A stretch of DNA of 49,906 nucleotides from Pseudomonadota bacterium (GTDB taxonomy: Bacteria; Pseudomonadota; Alphaproteobacteria; Rhizobiales; Pleomorphomonadaceae), in assembly GCA_018262505.1 (NCBI GenBank), contig JAGSYV010000059.1:1-49906 (forward strand), written 5' to 3'. The notes below the pieces were generated by a model. The model was not told the origin of the DNA. It saw only the letters and a list, made by a program, of their open reading frames with translations, and made no database searches. Positions 25,953 through 34,869 of this stretch are shown here, in pieces (the first letter of the stretch is position 1; the number at the start of each line of letters is the position of its first letter). A program made the position numbers and the translations under genes.

Positions 25953-26733
25953 CAGCGCACGCATCGATGAAGACACCGCGCTTCTTTCCGACGCAGCACT
26001 CGCGGCGGCTAGCATCGGCCTTTCCTTCTTTCGCCGCGACCCGCGCGTCTGGAAGAAAGCCAACGATTCGCCGGTCAGCGAGGCCGACCTCGCCATCGAC
26101 CGCTTCTTGAAGGAGCGCCTCCTGGCTGCCCGTCCCAACTATGGTTGGCTGTCGGAGGAAACGGAGGATGATCCGGCACGGCTCGATTGCGAACGGGTTT
26201 TCGTGATCGACCCGATCGACGGCACGCGCGGCTTTCTCGCCGGATCCGATCAATGGACCATCTCGCTCGCCGTGGTCGAGAGCGGACGGCCGGTGGCGGC
26301 GGCACTTCTGCAGCCATCGCTGAGCCGCCTCTATACCGCCGGTCACCGGCGTGGCGCCTTCCTGGACGGCAATCACCTGCGCCTGCAGCCACGCCCGAGC
26401 CTTGCCGGTGTGCGTGTCGCCGGCCCGGCGGTGCTGATTTCGCATCTGTCTCGGCCGGTACCAACGTTGAGAAGCCGCGGCTACGTCGCCTCGCTGGCAC
26501 TCAGGATCGCCATGGTCGCCGATGGGACGCTCGATCTCGTGTTTGCGCGCAGCGGTGCCCATGACTGGGATCTCGCCGCGGCCGATCTCATCGTCGCCGA
26601 AGCTGGCGGAACGCTCGAGACCATCGACGGCGCCCCCATCATCTACAACCGACCTGATGCCGATCACGACAGCCTGATCGCCGGCCTGCCAGCGCTGACA
26701 CGAGCAGCGGCGGCGGCTCTCGGCCCTTGCTAA
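25939..26733 (+). CDS. Inositol monophosphatase-family / CysQ-like phosphatase
   Basis: A 264-residue member of the lithium-sensitive phosphatase family. Metal-binding motifs are present: LSEETEDD (E of motif 1), VIDPIDGTRGFLAG (D-P-I-D-G-T) and GAHDWDLAAADLIVAEAGG. The sequence is closest in pattern to CysQ-type 3'(2'),5'-bisphosphate nucleotidases, but myo-inositol phosphate or a related substrate is possible. The start is read as TTG 25939, which gives MPAADSARIDED and overlaps the pmbA stop by 14 bases; no ATG is available nearby in frame. Confidence 0.87.
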   Translation: MPAADSARIDEDTALLSDAALAAASIGLSFFRRDPRVWKKANDSPVSEADLAIDRFLKERLLAARPNYGWLSEETEDDPARLDCERVFVIDPIDGTRGFLAGSDQWTISLAVVESGRPVAAALLQPSLSRLYTAGHRRGAFLDGNHLRLQPRPSLAGVRVAGPAVLISHLSRPVPTLRSRGYVASLALRIAMVADGTLDLVFARSGAHDWDLAAADLIVAEAGGTLETIDGAPIIYNRPDADHDSLIAGLPALTRAAAAALGPC

Positions 26734-26775
26734 TTCGACACCCTTGCAAAATGGGCTGGGCTTGACGAAAAGAGG

Positions 26776-26794
26776 ATGAGCGCGAGGCGCTCAT
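26776..26794 (+). promoter_or_regulatory. Hairpin in the leader of the DUF4170 gene
   Basis: ATGAGCGC (26776-26783) and GCGCTCAT (26787-26794) form a perfect 8-bp stem with a GAG loop, 19 bases upstream of the ATG. There is no T-run, so it may shape expression or mark RNA processing between the phosphatase and DUF4170 genes. Confidence 0.4.
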
Positions 26795-26813
26795 TGTGGA
26801 AGGCGGAGTTTCC

Positions 26814-27047
26814 ATGACGACCGAAATCACCTCAAAACAGCTGCTTCACTTGGTTATCGGCGGCGAGATGAAGGCGCTCGACTCGACAGAGTTCGCCGAT
26901 CTCAATGCCATCGATATCGTCGGCGCCTTCCCCAGCTATGCCACTGCCTATGCCGCCTGGAAGCAGAAGGCGCAGGCCACCGTCGACCAAGCGCAGATGC
27001 GCTATTTCATTGTCCACCTGCATCGTCTCTTGGATCCGTCAAACTGA
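26814..27047 (+). CDS. DUF4170 domain protein
   Basis: A 77-residue cytoplasmic protein of a small alphaproteobacterial family. The signature is KQLLHLVIGGEMKALDSTEF followed by DIVGAFPSYATAYAAWKQKA and MRYFIVHLHRLLDP. No function is known. GGCGGAG precedes ATG 26814. It is always next to lipid A or phosphatase genes in relatives as I recall, which hints at an envelope link but does not prove it. Confidence 0.88.
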   Translation: MTTEITSKQLLHLVIGGEMKALDSTEFADLNAIDIVGAFPSYATAYAAWKQKAQATVDQAQMRYFIVHLHRLLDPSN

Positions 27048-27116
27048 TGCCGAACAAGGCTGGACATCAGGTCGCGACGCCGAGAATGCCCTGCTTCTCG
27101 CCCTCGGAGACGCGGT

Positions 27117-27860
27117 TTGCGACTTGACCGGAAAATCCTCGACAATGTGGCGGTGAGCCGCGTCCTGGCGCATCTTCTCGCTCGCTACGTCCTGACGGTC
27201 CGCCGCACCGCCCGGCTGACGATCGTGCCGCCGGATGCCTTGGATGTGGCACGGGCGGAAGCGCCTGTTATCTTTACCTTTTGGCACGGCCTCGCTATGA
27301 TGGCGGGATATGCGGTACCGCCGGACCTGCCGATCGTACCGATGGTTGCCCGCAATGCTGCGGCCAGCGTGATCGCCGATGCGGCCGGTACGGTCGGCGT
27401 TCGCACCATCCGCGCCTCCGGCTCGCAGCGCGCCCGCTCCCAGCTCAAAAAGGGCGGCGCCACCGGCTTCCGGCAGGCGCTGAGAGAACTCGCTGCCGGC
27501 AACTCGGTGCTGATGACGGCGGACGTCCCCAAGGTGGCGCAAGTGTCCGGCAAGGGCGTAATCCAGCTGGCGCGACTGTCCGGCCGGCCCATCATTCCGA
27601 TCGCCTACGTGTCCCGATACGCTTTGCGGTTCAACAACTGGGACCGCATGGTGGTCGACCTTCCCTTCTCGCCGGCGACGCTCCGGCACGGCGCACCGAT
27701 CCGCGTCCCGGTCGACGCCGATGACGAGGCCGTCGAAAAGCTGAGGCGCTTGCTCACTGAGGAGCTTGATCGGATCACGCAAGACGCCTACCAACGCACG
27801 GGAATCGTCGAGAAATTCAAACCCGGACCCCTAGAAAAAGATATTGCCGCCGATGGCTGA
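27117..27860 (+). CDS. DUF374 lysophospholipid acyltransferase-like protein
   Basis: A 247-residue protein with the DUF374 fold, related to LPLAT acyltransferases. The catalytic-like motif is FTFWHGLAMMAGYA (HG rather than the HxxxxD of classical acyltransferases), followed by ARNAAASVIADAAGTVGV and SVLMTADVPKVAQVSGKGVI. No transmembrane helix is obvious. The start is read as TTG 27117 with GGAGA seven bases upstream. It overlaps waaA by 8 bp, so an acylation step linked to lipid A or an envelope lipid is plausible; the reaction is unproven. Confidence 0.87.
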   Translation: MRLDRKILDNVAVSRVLAHLLARYVLTVRRTARLTIVPPDALDVARAEAPVIFTFWHGLAMMAGYAVPPDLPIVPMVARNAAASVIADAAGTVGVRTIRASGSQRARSQLKKGGATGFRQALRELAAGNSVLMTADVPKVAQVSGKGVIQLARLSGRPIIPIAYVSRYALRFNNWDRMVVDLPFSPATLRHGAPIRVPVDADDEAVEKLRRLLTEELDRITQDAYQRTGIVEKFKPGPLEKDIAADG

Positions 27861-29151
27861 CCTCGGAGACGCGCTGCTTTCGACGTGGATCGTCCTGACC
27901 CGGCTTGCCAGCCCGGTCGGGACGCTTATCGTTGGCGCGCGCCGACGCCGTGGCAAGGAAGATCCCGCCCGATCGAGCGAACGGCTCGGCCATCCCTCGG
28001 CGACACGGCCGCAGGGGCCTCTCGTCTGGGTGCATGCCGTTAGCGTCGGCGAAGCGATGGCCGCCATGCCGGTGATCGATCGGCTGTCCGCCGAAGGCCT
28101 GAGCGTGCTGGTCACCACGGTGACCACGACGTCAGCCGCCCTTGTCGGTCATCGTCTGAGACCGGGACTGATCCATCAGTTCGCGCCACTCGATCTGGCC
28201 GGACCGGTGGATCGCTTTCTCGCTCATTGGCATCCCGATCTCGCGGTGTTCGTCGAGAGCGAAATCTGGCCGGTGGCCATTGGCCGTCTGGCCGACCATG
28301 GCATCCCCTTGGTGGTCGCCAACGCTCGATTGTCGCCGCGCTCTTTTCGGGGCTGGCAGCGGGCCGCGTCGGCGGCGCGGGCGGTGTTCCGACGCATGTC
28401 GATGGTGCTGGCCCAGACCGAAGATGATGCAATGCGCTTTTCCCGCCTCGGCGCCCCCGAGGTGGCCACGTTCGGCAATATCAAGTTCGACGCCGGCGTA
28501 CCGGATGTTGACCTCGCCGACCTCGATGCGCTGAGGAAGGGCATCGGCGAGCGACCAATGGTACTGGCCGCGTCCACCCATCCTGGCGAGGATGAGGTGG
28601 TGCTCACAGCGCTTCTGAAGCTCAGGGAGAGCCGACCAGAGACGCTGCTCGTCATCGTGCCCCGCCACCCGGTACGTGGCAGCGACGTCGCACTGCTTTC
28701 GGAAGCAACCGGGCTTGCAACGCGTCGCCGCAGTAGCGGCGAACTTCCCGATGCCACGACAGAAGTCTATGTCGCCGACACGCTTGGCGAACTCGGCGCT
28801 TTCTTCCGGCTCGCCGACGTCGTGTTGATGGGCGGGACCTTCGTCGACGGTATTGGCGGTCATAACCTCATCGAGCCGGCCCGTCTCGGCGCGGCGGTGA
28901 TCAGCGGCCCCCATTTCTCCAACTGGCTGGATATTTATCGCGCTTTCATCGACGCGGGCGGGCTCAGGATTGTCTACTCATCCGCCGAGCTTGCCGACGC
29001 AACGCTGGGTCTCATCGACAATCCCGCTCTCAGGACGGCTCAGGCAAAAGCCGGTGAGCGGGTCGTCTCGGGTTCGGCCGGCGCCGTCGGCCGGACCATC
29101 GAGGCGATCAGGCCATTGATGACCCAGCCCTCCGGTGACGCCCCATGCTGA
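27853..29151 (+). CDS. waaA: 3-deoxy-D-manno-octulosonic acid transferase
   Basis: Adds Kdo to lipid IVA at the inner face of the inner membrane. The 432-residue GT-B/GT30 enzyme begins with a membrane-associated helix (LLSTWIVLTRLASPVGTLIV), then GPLVWVHAVSVGEAMAAMPV, LDLAGPVDRFLAHWHPDLAV, ESEIWPVAIGRLAD, AASTHPGEDEVVL and GTFVDGIGGHNLIEPARLG in the donor-binding half. ATG 27853 overlaps the DUF374 gene; its stop overlaps the lpxK ATG by seven bases. Confidence 0.95.
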   Translation: MADLGDALLSTWIVLTRLASPVGTLIVGARRRRGKEDPARSSERLGHPSATRPQGPLVWVHAVSVGEAMAAMPVIDRLSAEGLSVLVTTVTTTSAALVGHRLRPGLIHQFAPLDLAGPVDRFLAHWHPDLAVFVESEIWPVAIGRLADHGIPLVVANARLSPRSFRGWQRAASAARAVFRRMSMVLAQTEDDAMRFSRLGAPEVATFGNIKFDAGVPDVDLADLDALRKGIGERPMVLAASTHPGEDEVVLTALLKLRESRPETLLVIVPRHPVRGSDVALLSEATGLATRRRSSGELPDATTEVYVADTLGELGAFFRLADVVLMGGTFVDGIGGHNLIEPARLGAAVISGPHFSNWLDIYRAFIDAGGLRIVYSSAELADATLGLIDNPALRTAQAKAGERVVSGSAGAVGRTIEAIRPLMTQPSGDAPC

Positions 29152-30164
29152 CACCGGCTTTCTGGTGGAAGCGCAAGGGTCCCACGGCCCTCTTGTTGGC
29201 CCCGTTCGGCCTTGTCTACGGTGCCGTCACCGCGCGGCGCATGCGCCGGCCAGGTGGCGCCGAGCCGCCGCTTCCGCTCGTTTGCGTCGGCAATTTCGTG
29301 GCTGGCGGGGCCGGCAAGACGCCGACCGCCATCGCGCTTGCCCATTCCGCTCGCTCGGTCGGCCTCGATCCTTGCTTCCTGACCCGTGGCCACGGCGGTC
29401 GCCTCAAGGGGCCGGTGCTGGTGAGCAGCGAACGCCACACTGCCCACGATGTCGGCGACGAGGCCCTGCTGCTCGCCCGCGTGGCACCGACGGTCGTGGC
29501 GCGACGGCGCGCCGATGCCTTTTCGCTCCTCAAGGCGACGGGCACCGACCTCTGCATCATGGACGATGGCTTCCAGAACCCGTCGGTGAAGAAAACCTTC
29601 AACTTTGTGGTGGTTGATGGAACGGTGGGGGTCGGCAATGGCCTGCCGTTGCCGGCCGGCCCGCTTCGGGCGCCGCTCAGGCGGCAGATGCTGCTCGCCG
29701 ACGCCATCATCATCTACGGCGATAGCAAAAACGGACAACGCGTTGTCCGCACGGCTGCCCGGGCCGGCAAGCCGGTGTTCCGCGCCGCGCTAATCGCCAA
29801 CGCGCCACCAGCGGCACCGCACCGCCGGCTTTACGCCTTTGCCGGCATCGGCCGACCGGAGAAATTCTTCCGCTCGCTCGAGGACGAAGGCTATCGCCTC
29901 GCCGCTCGTCGGGCTTTCACCGATCACTACCCCTACCGCTTTTCCGACCTCTGCCGCCTGCTGGACGAGGCCGACACGCTGGATGCCGTACCGGTCACGA
30001 CCGAGAAGGACGCCGTGCGACTGCCCGCCGGCATCGTCGGCAGCAACTGGTCACGCAACCGCATTGCCATATTCGGCGTTCACACGCGCTTTTCGGAGGA
30101 GCAAGCGGTCGGTTCACTGCTGCTCGACATCCGCAAACGCTGGATGGCGCGGCACTTCAGCTGA
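29145..30164 (+). CDS. lpxK: Tetraacyldisaccharide 4'-kinase
   Basis: Phosphorylates the 4' position of the lipid A disaccharide. The 339-residue product has a short membrane-anchoring N-terminus (LLLAPFGLVYGAVT), the Walker A segment VGNFVAGGAGKTPTAIAL, ILTRGHGG-like FLTRGHGGRLKGP, and the catalytic DDGFQNPSVKKTF. Length is normal. Last gene of the plus-strand lipid A operon; the following gene is on the opposite strand 12 bp away. Confidence 0.95.
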   Translation: MLTPAFWWKRKGPTALLLAPFGLVYGAVTARRMRRPGGAEPPLPLVCVGNFVAGGAGKTPTAIALAHSARSVGLDPCFLTRGHGGRLKGPVLVSSERHTAHDVGDEALLLARVAPTVVARRRADAFSLLKATGTDLCIMDDGFQNPSVKKTFNFVVVDGTVGVGNGLPLPAGPLRAPLRRQMLLADAIIIYGDSKNGQRVVRTAARAGKPVFRAALIANAPPAAPHRRLYAFAGIGRPEKFFRSLEDEGYRLAARRAFTDHYPYRFSDLCRLLDEADTLDAVPVTTEKDAVRLPAGIVGSNWSRNRIAIFGVHTRFSEEQAVGSLLLDIRKRWMARHFS

Positions 30165-30176
30165 AGATCAATATCC

Positions 30177-30401
30177 TCAACGGGCACCGGTGTGCCGACG
30201 GTAGGCGGTGAGTGCCGCCTCGGCGTCGATATAAGGTTCCTGATGCTCGGCGGACCAATATTTCAGGTCCTGCAGCAGGATGGGGCGACCGGTGATCGCG
30301 CAACGGACGTAATTGCCGTTGCGGAGGATCTGGTAGTCGCCGTCGAGGTAGCGAATCTGCGCCTCGCCGCCGCCGAAGGGGGTGTCCGTGCTGTTCAACA
30401 T
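30177..30401 (-). CDS. DUF2093 domain protein
   Basis: A 74-residue protein with the DUF2093 signature: EAQIRYLDGDYQILRNGNYV, CAITGRPILLQDLKYWS and ASAEHQEPYIDAEAAL-like EHQEPYIDAEAAL. No signal or membrane segment; function unknown. The cysteine and aromatic pattern is typical. It is convergent with lpxK (12-bp gap) and starts 40 bp after the MATE gene ends, so it may be read from the same transcript as the transporter. Confidence 0.88.
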   Translation of the reverse strand: MLNSTDTPFGGGEAQIRYLDGDYQILRNGNYVRCAITGRPILLQDLKYWSAEHQEPYIDAEAALTAYRRHTGAR

Positions 30402-30441
30402 GAAAGGTGAATAACCTCCGCCCGGCCGCCGCGCAAGAGGA

Positions 30442-31791
30442 TCATGCGACGACTGCGAGGCGGTCGATCGACCGCCGGGCCAGCCAGAGGGCTGGCAGAC
30501 CAAACAGAGCGGCGCCGATGCTCCACCACAGGATGACCGCCTCGGCGCTGCCGTACCAGATGCCGAGCCAACAGAAGGGCAGCGTGCCGAGCGTCGCCCG
30601 CCCCCAATTGAACACCGTCGAATAGGATGCGAATCCGAGATTGTTGAAAGCGGCGTTGGCCACGAACAGCGCGCCGGTGAAGATGAACGTCGGCGCCGCC
30701 CATAGGCAGTAGAAGGCGATCATTTCGGCCACCCTGCCCGTCGCATGGAAGGCCCAGTTGATGGCGTCGGTGCCCAGGAAGAGCAGCGCCCAGATCACAA
30801 CCACATAGACCGCCGTGAACACCGCGCTGTCAGCAAGCGTCTTGCGAACGCGATCGAAGCGGCGGGCGCCGACATTCTGGCCGAAGATGGCCCCGACCGA
30901 GCCGGTGAGCGCGAAGATACCGGCAAAGCACAGCGGATAGATACGGCCGATGATCGACCAGCCGGCCACCGCCTCGGTGCCAAAGCGCGCAACATAGGCG
31001 GTGACAAGTATATTGCTGATCGGCGTCGCGAGATTGGTGAGGATGGCCGGAAAGGCAATGGCAAAAAGCGGCCCGACATCCCGACGGACGCCCTCCAGAG
31101 TTGGCCACGCCAGCGCACGGAGGCGCGGCACCAAGCCATACCAACCGACGGCGAGTGCCACAAAGCGGATCAACACCGTGACGATAGCCGCGCCGGTGAC
31201 CCCAAGGTCGAGAGCGAAGATGAAAATCGGATCGAGGATGGCGGTGGCACCCGCGCCGGCAAGGTTGATCCACAGCGTCATGCGTGGCGCGCCGAAGGCC
31301 ATCAGCACACCGCCCATGGCCATGCTGAGGGCCAGCGGTGGCATGCCCAGCATGGTGATCCAAAGGAAGTGGCGGGTGACTTCAAACGCACGCCCCTCGG
31401 CACCGAGCAGCGCGAGGCAGGGGTCGAGTACGGCGGCCAGGGCCAGGGTCGCGGCGGTGGTCGAAACAAAGGAAATGATCAGGCCGGACGTGGCGACCCG
31501 GCGCGCGGCGGCGCGGTCGCCCGCACCGATGTGCCGGGCGGTATGGGCGGTCACGCCAATGGAAAAGCCGATGCCAACCGACACGATGATGAAGAGCACA
31601 GCGCCGGCGTAGCCCATGGCCGCCGTCAACACCTCATCATTCAGAAGCGATATGTAGAGCAGGTTGACAAGGTCGACGCTGAAGATCGCCATCAGCCCCA
31701 GGGAGCCGAGGGCCGTCAGCGCCACCACGTGACGGAACACCGACCCTTCCACATAGACAGCATCGACAGTCGCGCCGGTGGCGTGCGTCAT
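30442..31791 (-). CDS. MATE-family efflux transporter
   Basis: A 449-residue membrane protein with about twelve hydrophobic helices in two similar halves, the MATE/NorM layout. Clear segments are LGSLGLMAIFSVDLVNLLYI near the N-terminus, VGIGFSIGVTAHTARHIGAG and, in the second half, NILVTAYVARFGTEAVAGWS followed by GAIFGQNVGARRFDRVRKTL. It exchanges cations for organic cations or drugs at the inner membrane; substrate unknown. Downstream of terC on the same strand. Confidence 0.92.
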   Translation of the reverse strand: MTHATGATVDAVYVEGSVFRHVVALTALGSLGLMAIFSVDLVNLLYISLLNDEVLTAAMGYAGAVLFIIVSVGIGFSIGVTAHTARHIGAGDRAAARRVATSGLIISFVSTTAATLALAAVLDPCLALLGAEGRAFEVTRHFLWITMLGMPPLALSMAMGGVLMAFGAPRMTLWINLAGAGATAILDPIFIFALDLGVTGAAIVTVLIRFVALAVGWYGLVPRLRALAWPTLEGVRRDVGPLFAIAFPAILTNLATPISNILVTAYVARFGTEAVAGWSIIGRIYPLCFAGIFALTGSVGAIFGQNVGARRFDRVRKTLADSAVFTAVYVVVIWALLFLGTDAINWAFHATGRVAEMIAFYCLWAAPTFIFTGALFVANAAFNNLGFASYSTVFNWGRATLGTLPFCWLGIWYGSAEAVILWWSIGAALFGLPALWLARRSIDRLAVVA

Positions 31792-31845
31792 CGCGAAACC
31801 TCTCGTGCGTTTAGGAACAGACGAAGCGAAAGAGGCCAGTCGGCC

Positions 31846-32547
31846 TCAGTTCAGCATGTCACCCGTAGCATCCTGGAGGTCCTGAATCTGGCAGCTTTCT
31901 TCACCGGTGATGCCGGTGCACACCTCGACCGACCCCCGATGAATCATATCCAGGGACACGTAGAGGATGATCACCAGGCCGATCCAGGCGATCCAGCGGA
32001 AGCGGTGCAGCAGACGGGCGATCAGCGTGGCAGCGGCCCCCATCAGGCCGACCGACAACAGAAGACCGATCACCAGGACACCGATGTGGTCGCGCGCCGC
32101 GCCGGCGACCGCCAGCACATTGTCGAGCGACATGGAAACATCGGCGAGGATGATCTGGATGAGCGCCTGGCGAAACGTCTTGCCGGCCGATGCCGGCGTC
32201 ACATCGCAGGCGTCGGTGTCGAGCGCCTGCTCGGCGGCCTCGACGCCCCGCTCTTCCTCATGGCGACTCGACCAGATCTCGCGGAACATCTTCCAGCAGA
32301 CCCAGAGCAACAACACGCCGCCGGCCAACGTCAGCCCGACAACGGCCAGTAGGTGCGTAGTGATGACGGCGAACAGGATACGCAGGGCAACGGCGCCGCC
32401 GATACCCCAGAAAATAACCTTGCGCCGGATGGTCGGATCGACGCCCGCCGCCGCCATGCCGACGACAATGGCGTTATCGCCTGCCAGCACAACGTCGATG
32501 AAGACGACCTGTGCCAGAGCGGCAAGCTCAACCGACAGGAATTCCAT
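31846..32547 (-). CDS. TerC-family integral membrane protein
   Basis: A 234-residue membrane protein of the TerC/YjbE group, with seven or so helices and the two charged signatures LAGDNAIVVGMAAAGV and SMSLDNVLAVAGAARD. Family members act in metal-ion export, notably manganese, or in tellurite tolerance. A cytoplasmic charged loop (SRHEEERGVEAAEQAL) separates the two halves; the C-terminus holds two cysteines (EVCTGITGEESCQ). ATG 32547 gives the family-like start MEFLSVELAAL. Confidence 0.88.
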   Translation of the reverse strand: MEFLSVELAALAQVVFIDVVLAGDNAIVVGMAAAGVDPTIRRKVIFWGIGGAVALRILFAVITTHLLAVVGLTLAGGVLLLWVCWKMFREIWSSRHEEERGVEAAEQALDTDACDVTPASAGKTFRQALIQIILADVSMSLDNVLAVAGAARDHIGVLVIGLLLSVGLMGAAATLIARLLHRFRWIAWIGLVIILYVSLDMIHRGSVEVCTGITGEESCQIQDLQDATGDMLN

Positions 32548-32598
32548 TGAAAACACGGCGTCCGTCCCAACCTTGTTCGGCGAGACGCCGAGATCAGA

Positions 32599-32623
32599 GC
32601 GGTCGGAGCACATTCCCGACCGC
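32599..32623 (-). promoter_or_regulatory. Hairpin in the leader of the TerC gene
   Basis: GCGGTCGG (32599-32606) and CCGACCGC (32616-32623) form a perfect 8-bp stem with a 9-nt loop, about 50 bases upstream of the terC start. Manganese riboswitches (yybP-ykoY) precede some TerC genes, but I do not find that consensus here, so only the hairpin is called. Confidence 0.4.
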
Positions 32624-32704
32624 CGGTCAGGTAGGGCGCCCGAGAAGAAATTTCAATGCCTGACGGCAATTTTGACTATCGCGATTTCTACGGATGCACC
32701 TGAC

Positions 32705-33325
32705 TCAGAGCAGGTTATGGGCGACAAGCGCCGCCTCAAGCGCAGCCGGGGTGGTGAACACGGCACCAGACAGCCCCGCGGCACGCGCCCCTTCAACATT
32801 CTCCGGCATGTCGTCGATAAAGAAGCTCTCTTCCGGTGGAAAGCCCAACCGTTCCAGCGCCCGTTGAAAGATGCGGGGGTCGGGTTTCATCGTCGAAAAA
32901 GACGACGATACCAGGAACCGGTCACCGACCAAGCGCGCGAGGTCAGGTGCCAACGTTTCCCGATAGGCATGCACCAGCGGGCCATTGTTGGTCAGCACGC
33001 CGACCGTCGTTCCCGCCGCGATCAACCGCTCAATGAGGGTGAGCGTGCCAGGAATGAGACGCATGCCAAGGCGGCGCGCCTCGACCCAATCTTCGACGGC
33101 GAGCGGATAGCCGAGGCGATCGCGCCAGGACCCGATGTAGAGTTCCGGCGTCGGAAAGGCGCCGCCGTCGGCGGCCGTCTCCAGCCCCTCGCTCCAGATA
33201 CGATCGTTGATGAACGCCGGGGCGAGGCCGGTCACGCTGGCAAGGTGGGCGATACGGTCGGCACGGGTGTAGGCGTAGACCACATCGTCCATGTCGAACA
33301 AAGCGAGACGGATGGAAGCCGACAT
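32705..33325 (-). CDS. HAD-superfamily hydrolase
   Basis: A 206-residue HAD-IA hydrolase. Motif I is LALFDMDDVVYAYT (D-x-D kept; the usual glycine after it is aspartate), motif II is the threonine of VGVLTNNGP, motif III is the lysine of STMKPDPRIFQRAL, and motif IV is FIDDMPENVEGA. The cap is small and helical, as in epoxide-hydrolase-N and haloacid dehalogenase-like phosphatases. Substrate unknown. It begins three bases after the tldD stop, so the two are in one transcript. Confidence 0.87.
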   Translation of the reverse strand: MSASIRLALFDMDDVVYAYTRADRIAHLASVTGLAPAFINDRIWSEGLETAADGGAFPTPELYIGSWRDRLGYPLAVEDWVEARRLGMRLIPGTLTLIERLIAAGTTVGVLTNNGPLVHAYRETLAPDLARLVGDRFLVSSSFSTMKPDPRIFQRALERLGFPPEESFFIDDMPENVEGARAAGLSGAVFTTPAALEAALVAHNLL

Positions 33326-33328
33326 GAA

Positions 33329-34750
33329 TCAGGTCGCCGTCCCACCAACGGTGACCGCATCGATGCGAAGCGACGGCTGGCCGACGCCGACGGGCACGCT
33401 CTGGCCGGCCTTGCCACACATGCCGATACCGCGGTCGATCTCGAGGTCGTTGCCGATCATGGAGACGCGTCTCATCGCCTCGGGACCATTGCCGATCAGC
33501 ATGGCGCCCTTGATCGGCTCGCCGACCTTGCCGTCCCGCACGCGATAGGCTTCGGTGCAATCGAACACGAACTTGCCCGACGTGATGTCGACCTGCCCAC
33601 CGGAGAAGGAGACGGCATAGATGCCATCCTTGACCGAGGCGATGATTTCCTCGCGGGTCTTGTCGCCGGCAAGCATGTAGGTGTTGGTCATGCGCGGCAT
33701 CGGCACGTGAGCGTAGGACTGGCGGCGGCCATTGCCGGTGGACTCGGCGCCCATCAGACGGGCGTTCTGGCGGTCCTGCATGTAGCCGACGAGGCGACCA
33801 TCCTCGACGAGCACCGTCTTGCGGCTCGGGGTGCCTTCATCATCGATCGTGAGCGAGCCGCGCGCTTCCGGCAGCGTGCCGTCGTCGACGATGGTTACGC
33901 CCTTTGCCGCCACCTGCTCGCCCATAAGTCCGGCGAAGGCCGAGGTCTTCTTGCGATTGAAATCGCCTTCGAGCCCATGCCCCACCGCCTCGTGCAGCAA
34001 CACACCGGTCCAGCCGGGGCCGAGCACAACGTCGAATGTCCCGGCCGGAGCCGGTTTTGCCTTGAGATTGACCAGCGCCTGCCGAAGCGCCTCATCGACC
34101 GCATGCTGCCAGCGCTCGGGCGTGATGAAGCCGTCGAGGGCCAGACGACCGCCCTCGCCGTAGGAACCGCTCTCCTGACGATCACCGTTGCCGGCGATCA
34201 GCGAAACATTGACGCGCACCAGCGGCCGCACATCCCTGAGATGGATGCCGTCGGCACGGATGATCTCCACGATCTTGTGGCTGGTGGTGATCGATGCCGT
34301 CACCTGCCGCACGCGGGGATCACGGGCGCGCGCCCAGGCGTCGATCTCAGAAAGAAGCGTCACCTTGTCGGAGAAGGCCGGAGACAGGAGCGGATTGGTG
34401 TCGCCATAAAGCTTGCGATTGGTCGGGCGCGGCGGTTCGGCGAGCGTGCCGGAATAGCCCGACGACACAGCCTTCACGGCGTCGGCGGCGCGGCGCAACG
34501 CCTTTTCTGAGAGATCGTCGGCGTGTGCGTAGCCCACCGCCTCGCCGGCTACCGCCCGAAGGCCAAAGCCCTGGTTGACATCATAGGTGGCGGTCTTAAG
34601 GCGGCCGTTGTCGAAGGTCAGCGCTTCGCCTTCCGAGCGTTCCAGATAAAGCTCACCATCGTCGGCGCCGGCGAGCGCATCGACAACGAGGCGCTGCGTC
34701 GTTTCGGGGTCCAGTCCGGCGAGAGCGAGGAGATCATGGCGTTCGGTCAT
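33329..34750 (-). CDS. tldD: TldD metalloprotease subunit
   Basis: The zinc-bearing half of the TldD/TldE protease. The 473-residue product carries the catalytic HEAVGHGLEGDFNRKKTSAF (HExxxH) near residue 260, DDEGTPSRKTVLVEDGRLVG, RQSYAHVPMPRMTNTYMLAG and SFSGGQVDITSGKFVFDCTE; these are the family hallmarks. Its partner pmbA/tldE lies 7.4 kb away on the plus strand. The gene is followed after 3 bp by a HAD hydrolase. Confidence 0.95.
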   Translation of the reverse strand: MTERHDLLALAGLDPETTQRLVVDALAGADDGELYLERSEGEALTFDNGRLKTATYDVNQGFGLRAVAGEAVGYAHADDLSEKALRRAADAVKAVSSGYSGTLAEPPRPTNRKLYGDTNPLLSPAFSDKVTLLSEIDAWARARDPRVRQVTASITTSHKIVEIIRADGIHLRDVRPLVRVNVSLIAGNGDRQESGSYGEGGRLALDGFITPERWQHAVDEALRQALVNLKAKPAPAGTFDVVLGPGWTGVLLHEAVGHGLEGDFNRKKTSAFAGLMGEQVAAKGVTIVDDGTLPEARGSLTIDDEGTPSRKTVLVEDGRLVGYMQDRQNARLMGAESTGNGRRQSYAHVPMPRMTNTYMLAGDKTREEIIASVKDGIYAVSFSGGQVDITSGKFVFDCTEAYRVRDGKVGEPIKGAMLIGNGPEAMRRVSMIGNDLEIDRGIGMCGKAGQSVPVGVGQPSLRIDAVTVGGTAT

Positions 34751-34869
34751 CGGCGGCAGCGTCCCATCTTAGGAGGATCGACTCTTCCATAAAAGCAAAC
34801 GTCCGGGTGCTCCAGCCTCCGGACGCGCAACATGTCGTGTTTCCGGCTGAGCCGTACAAGTGCCGCCGC

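Noticed and set aside
30745-32352. Long plus-strand open frame (535 codons) opposite the MATE and TerC genes
   Set aside because: It is antisense to two clear membrane-protein genes, has arginine/aspartate/glycine-rich shadow composition and no domain.
32548-32704. yybP-ykoY manganese riboswitch before terC
   Set aside because: The expected consensus segments could not be found; only a simple hairpin is supported.
31967-34510. Plus-strand open frame of 847 codons
   Set aside because: Antisense to terC, the HAD gene and tldD; a high-GC shadow frame with no recognisable motif.
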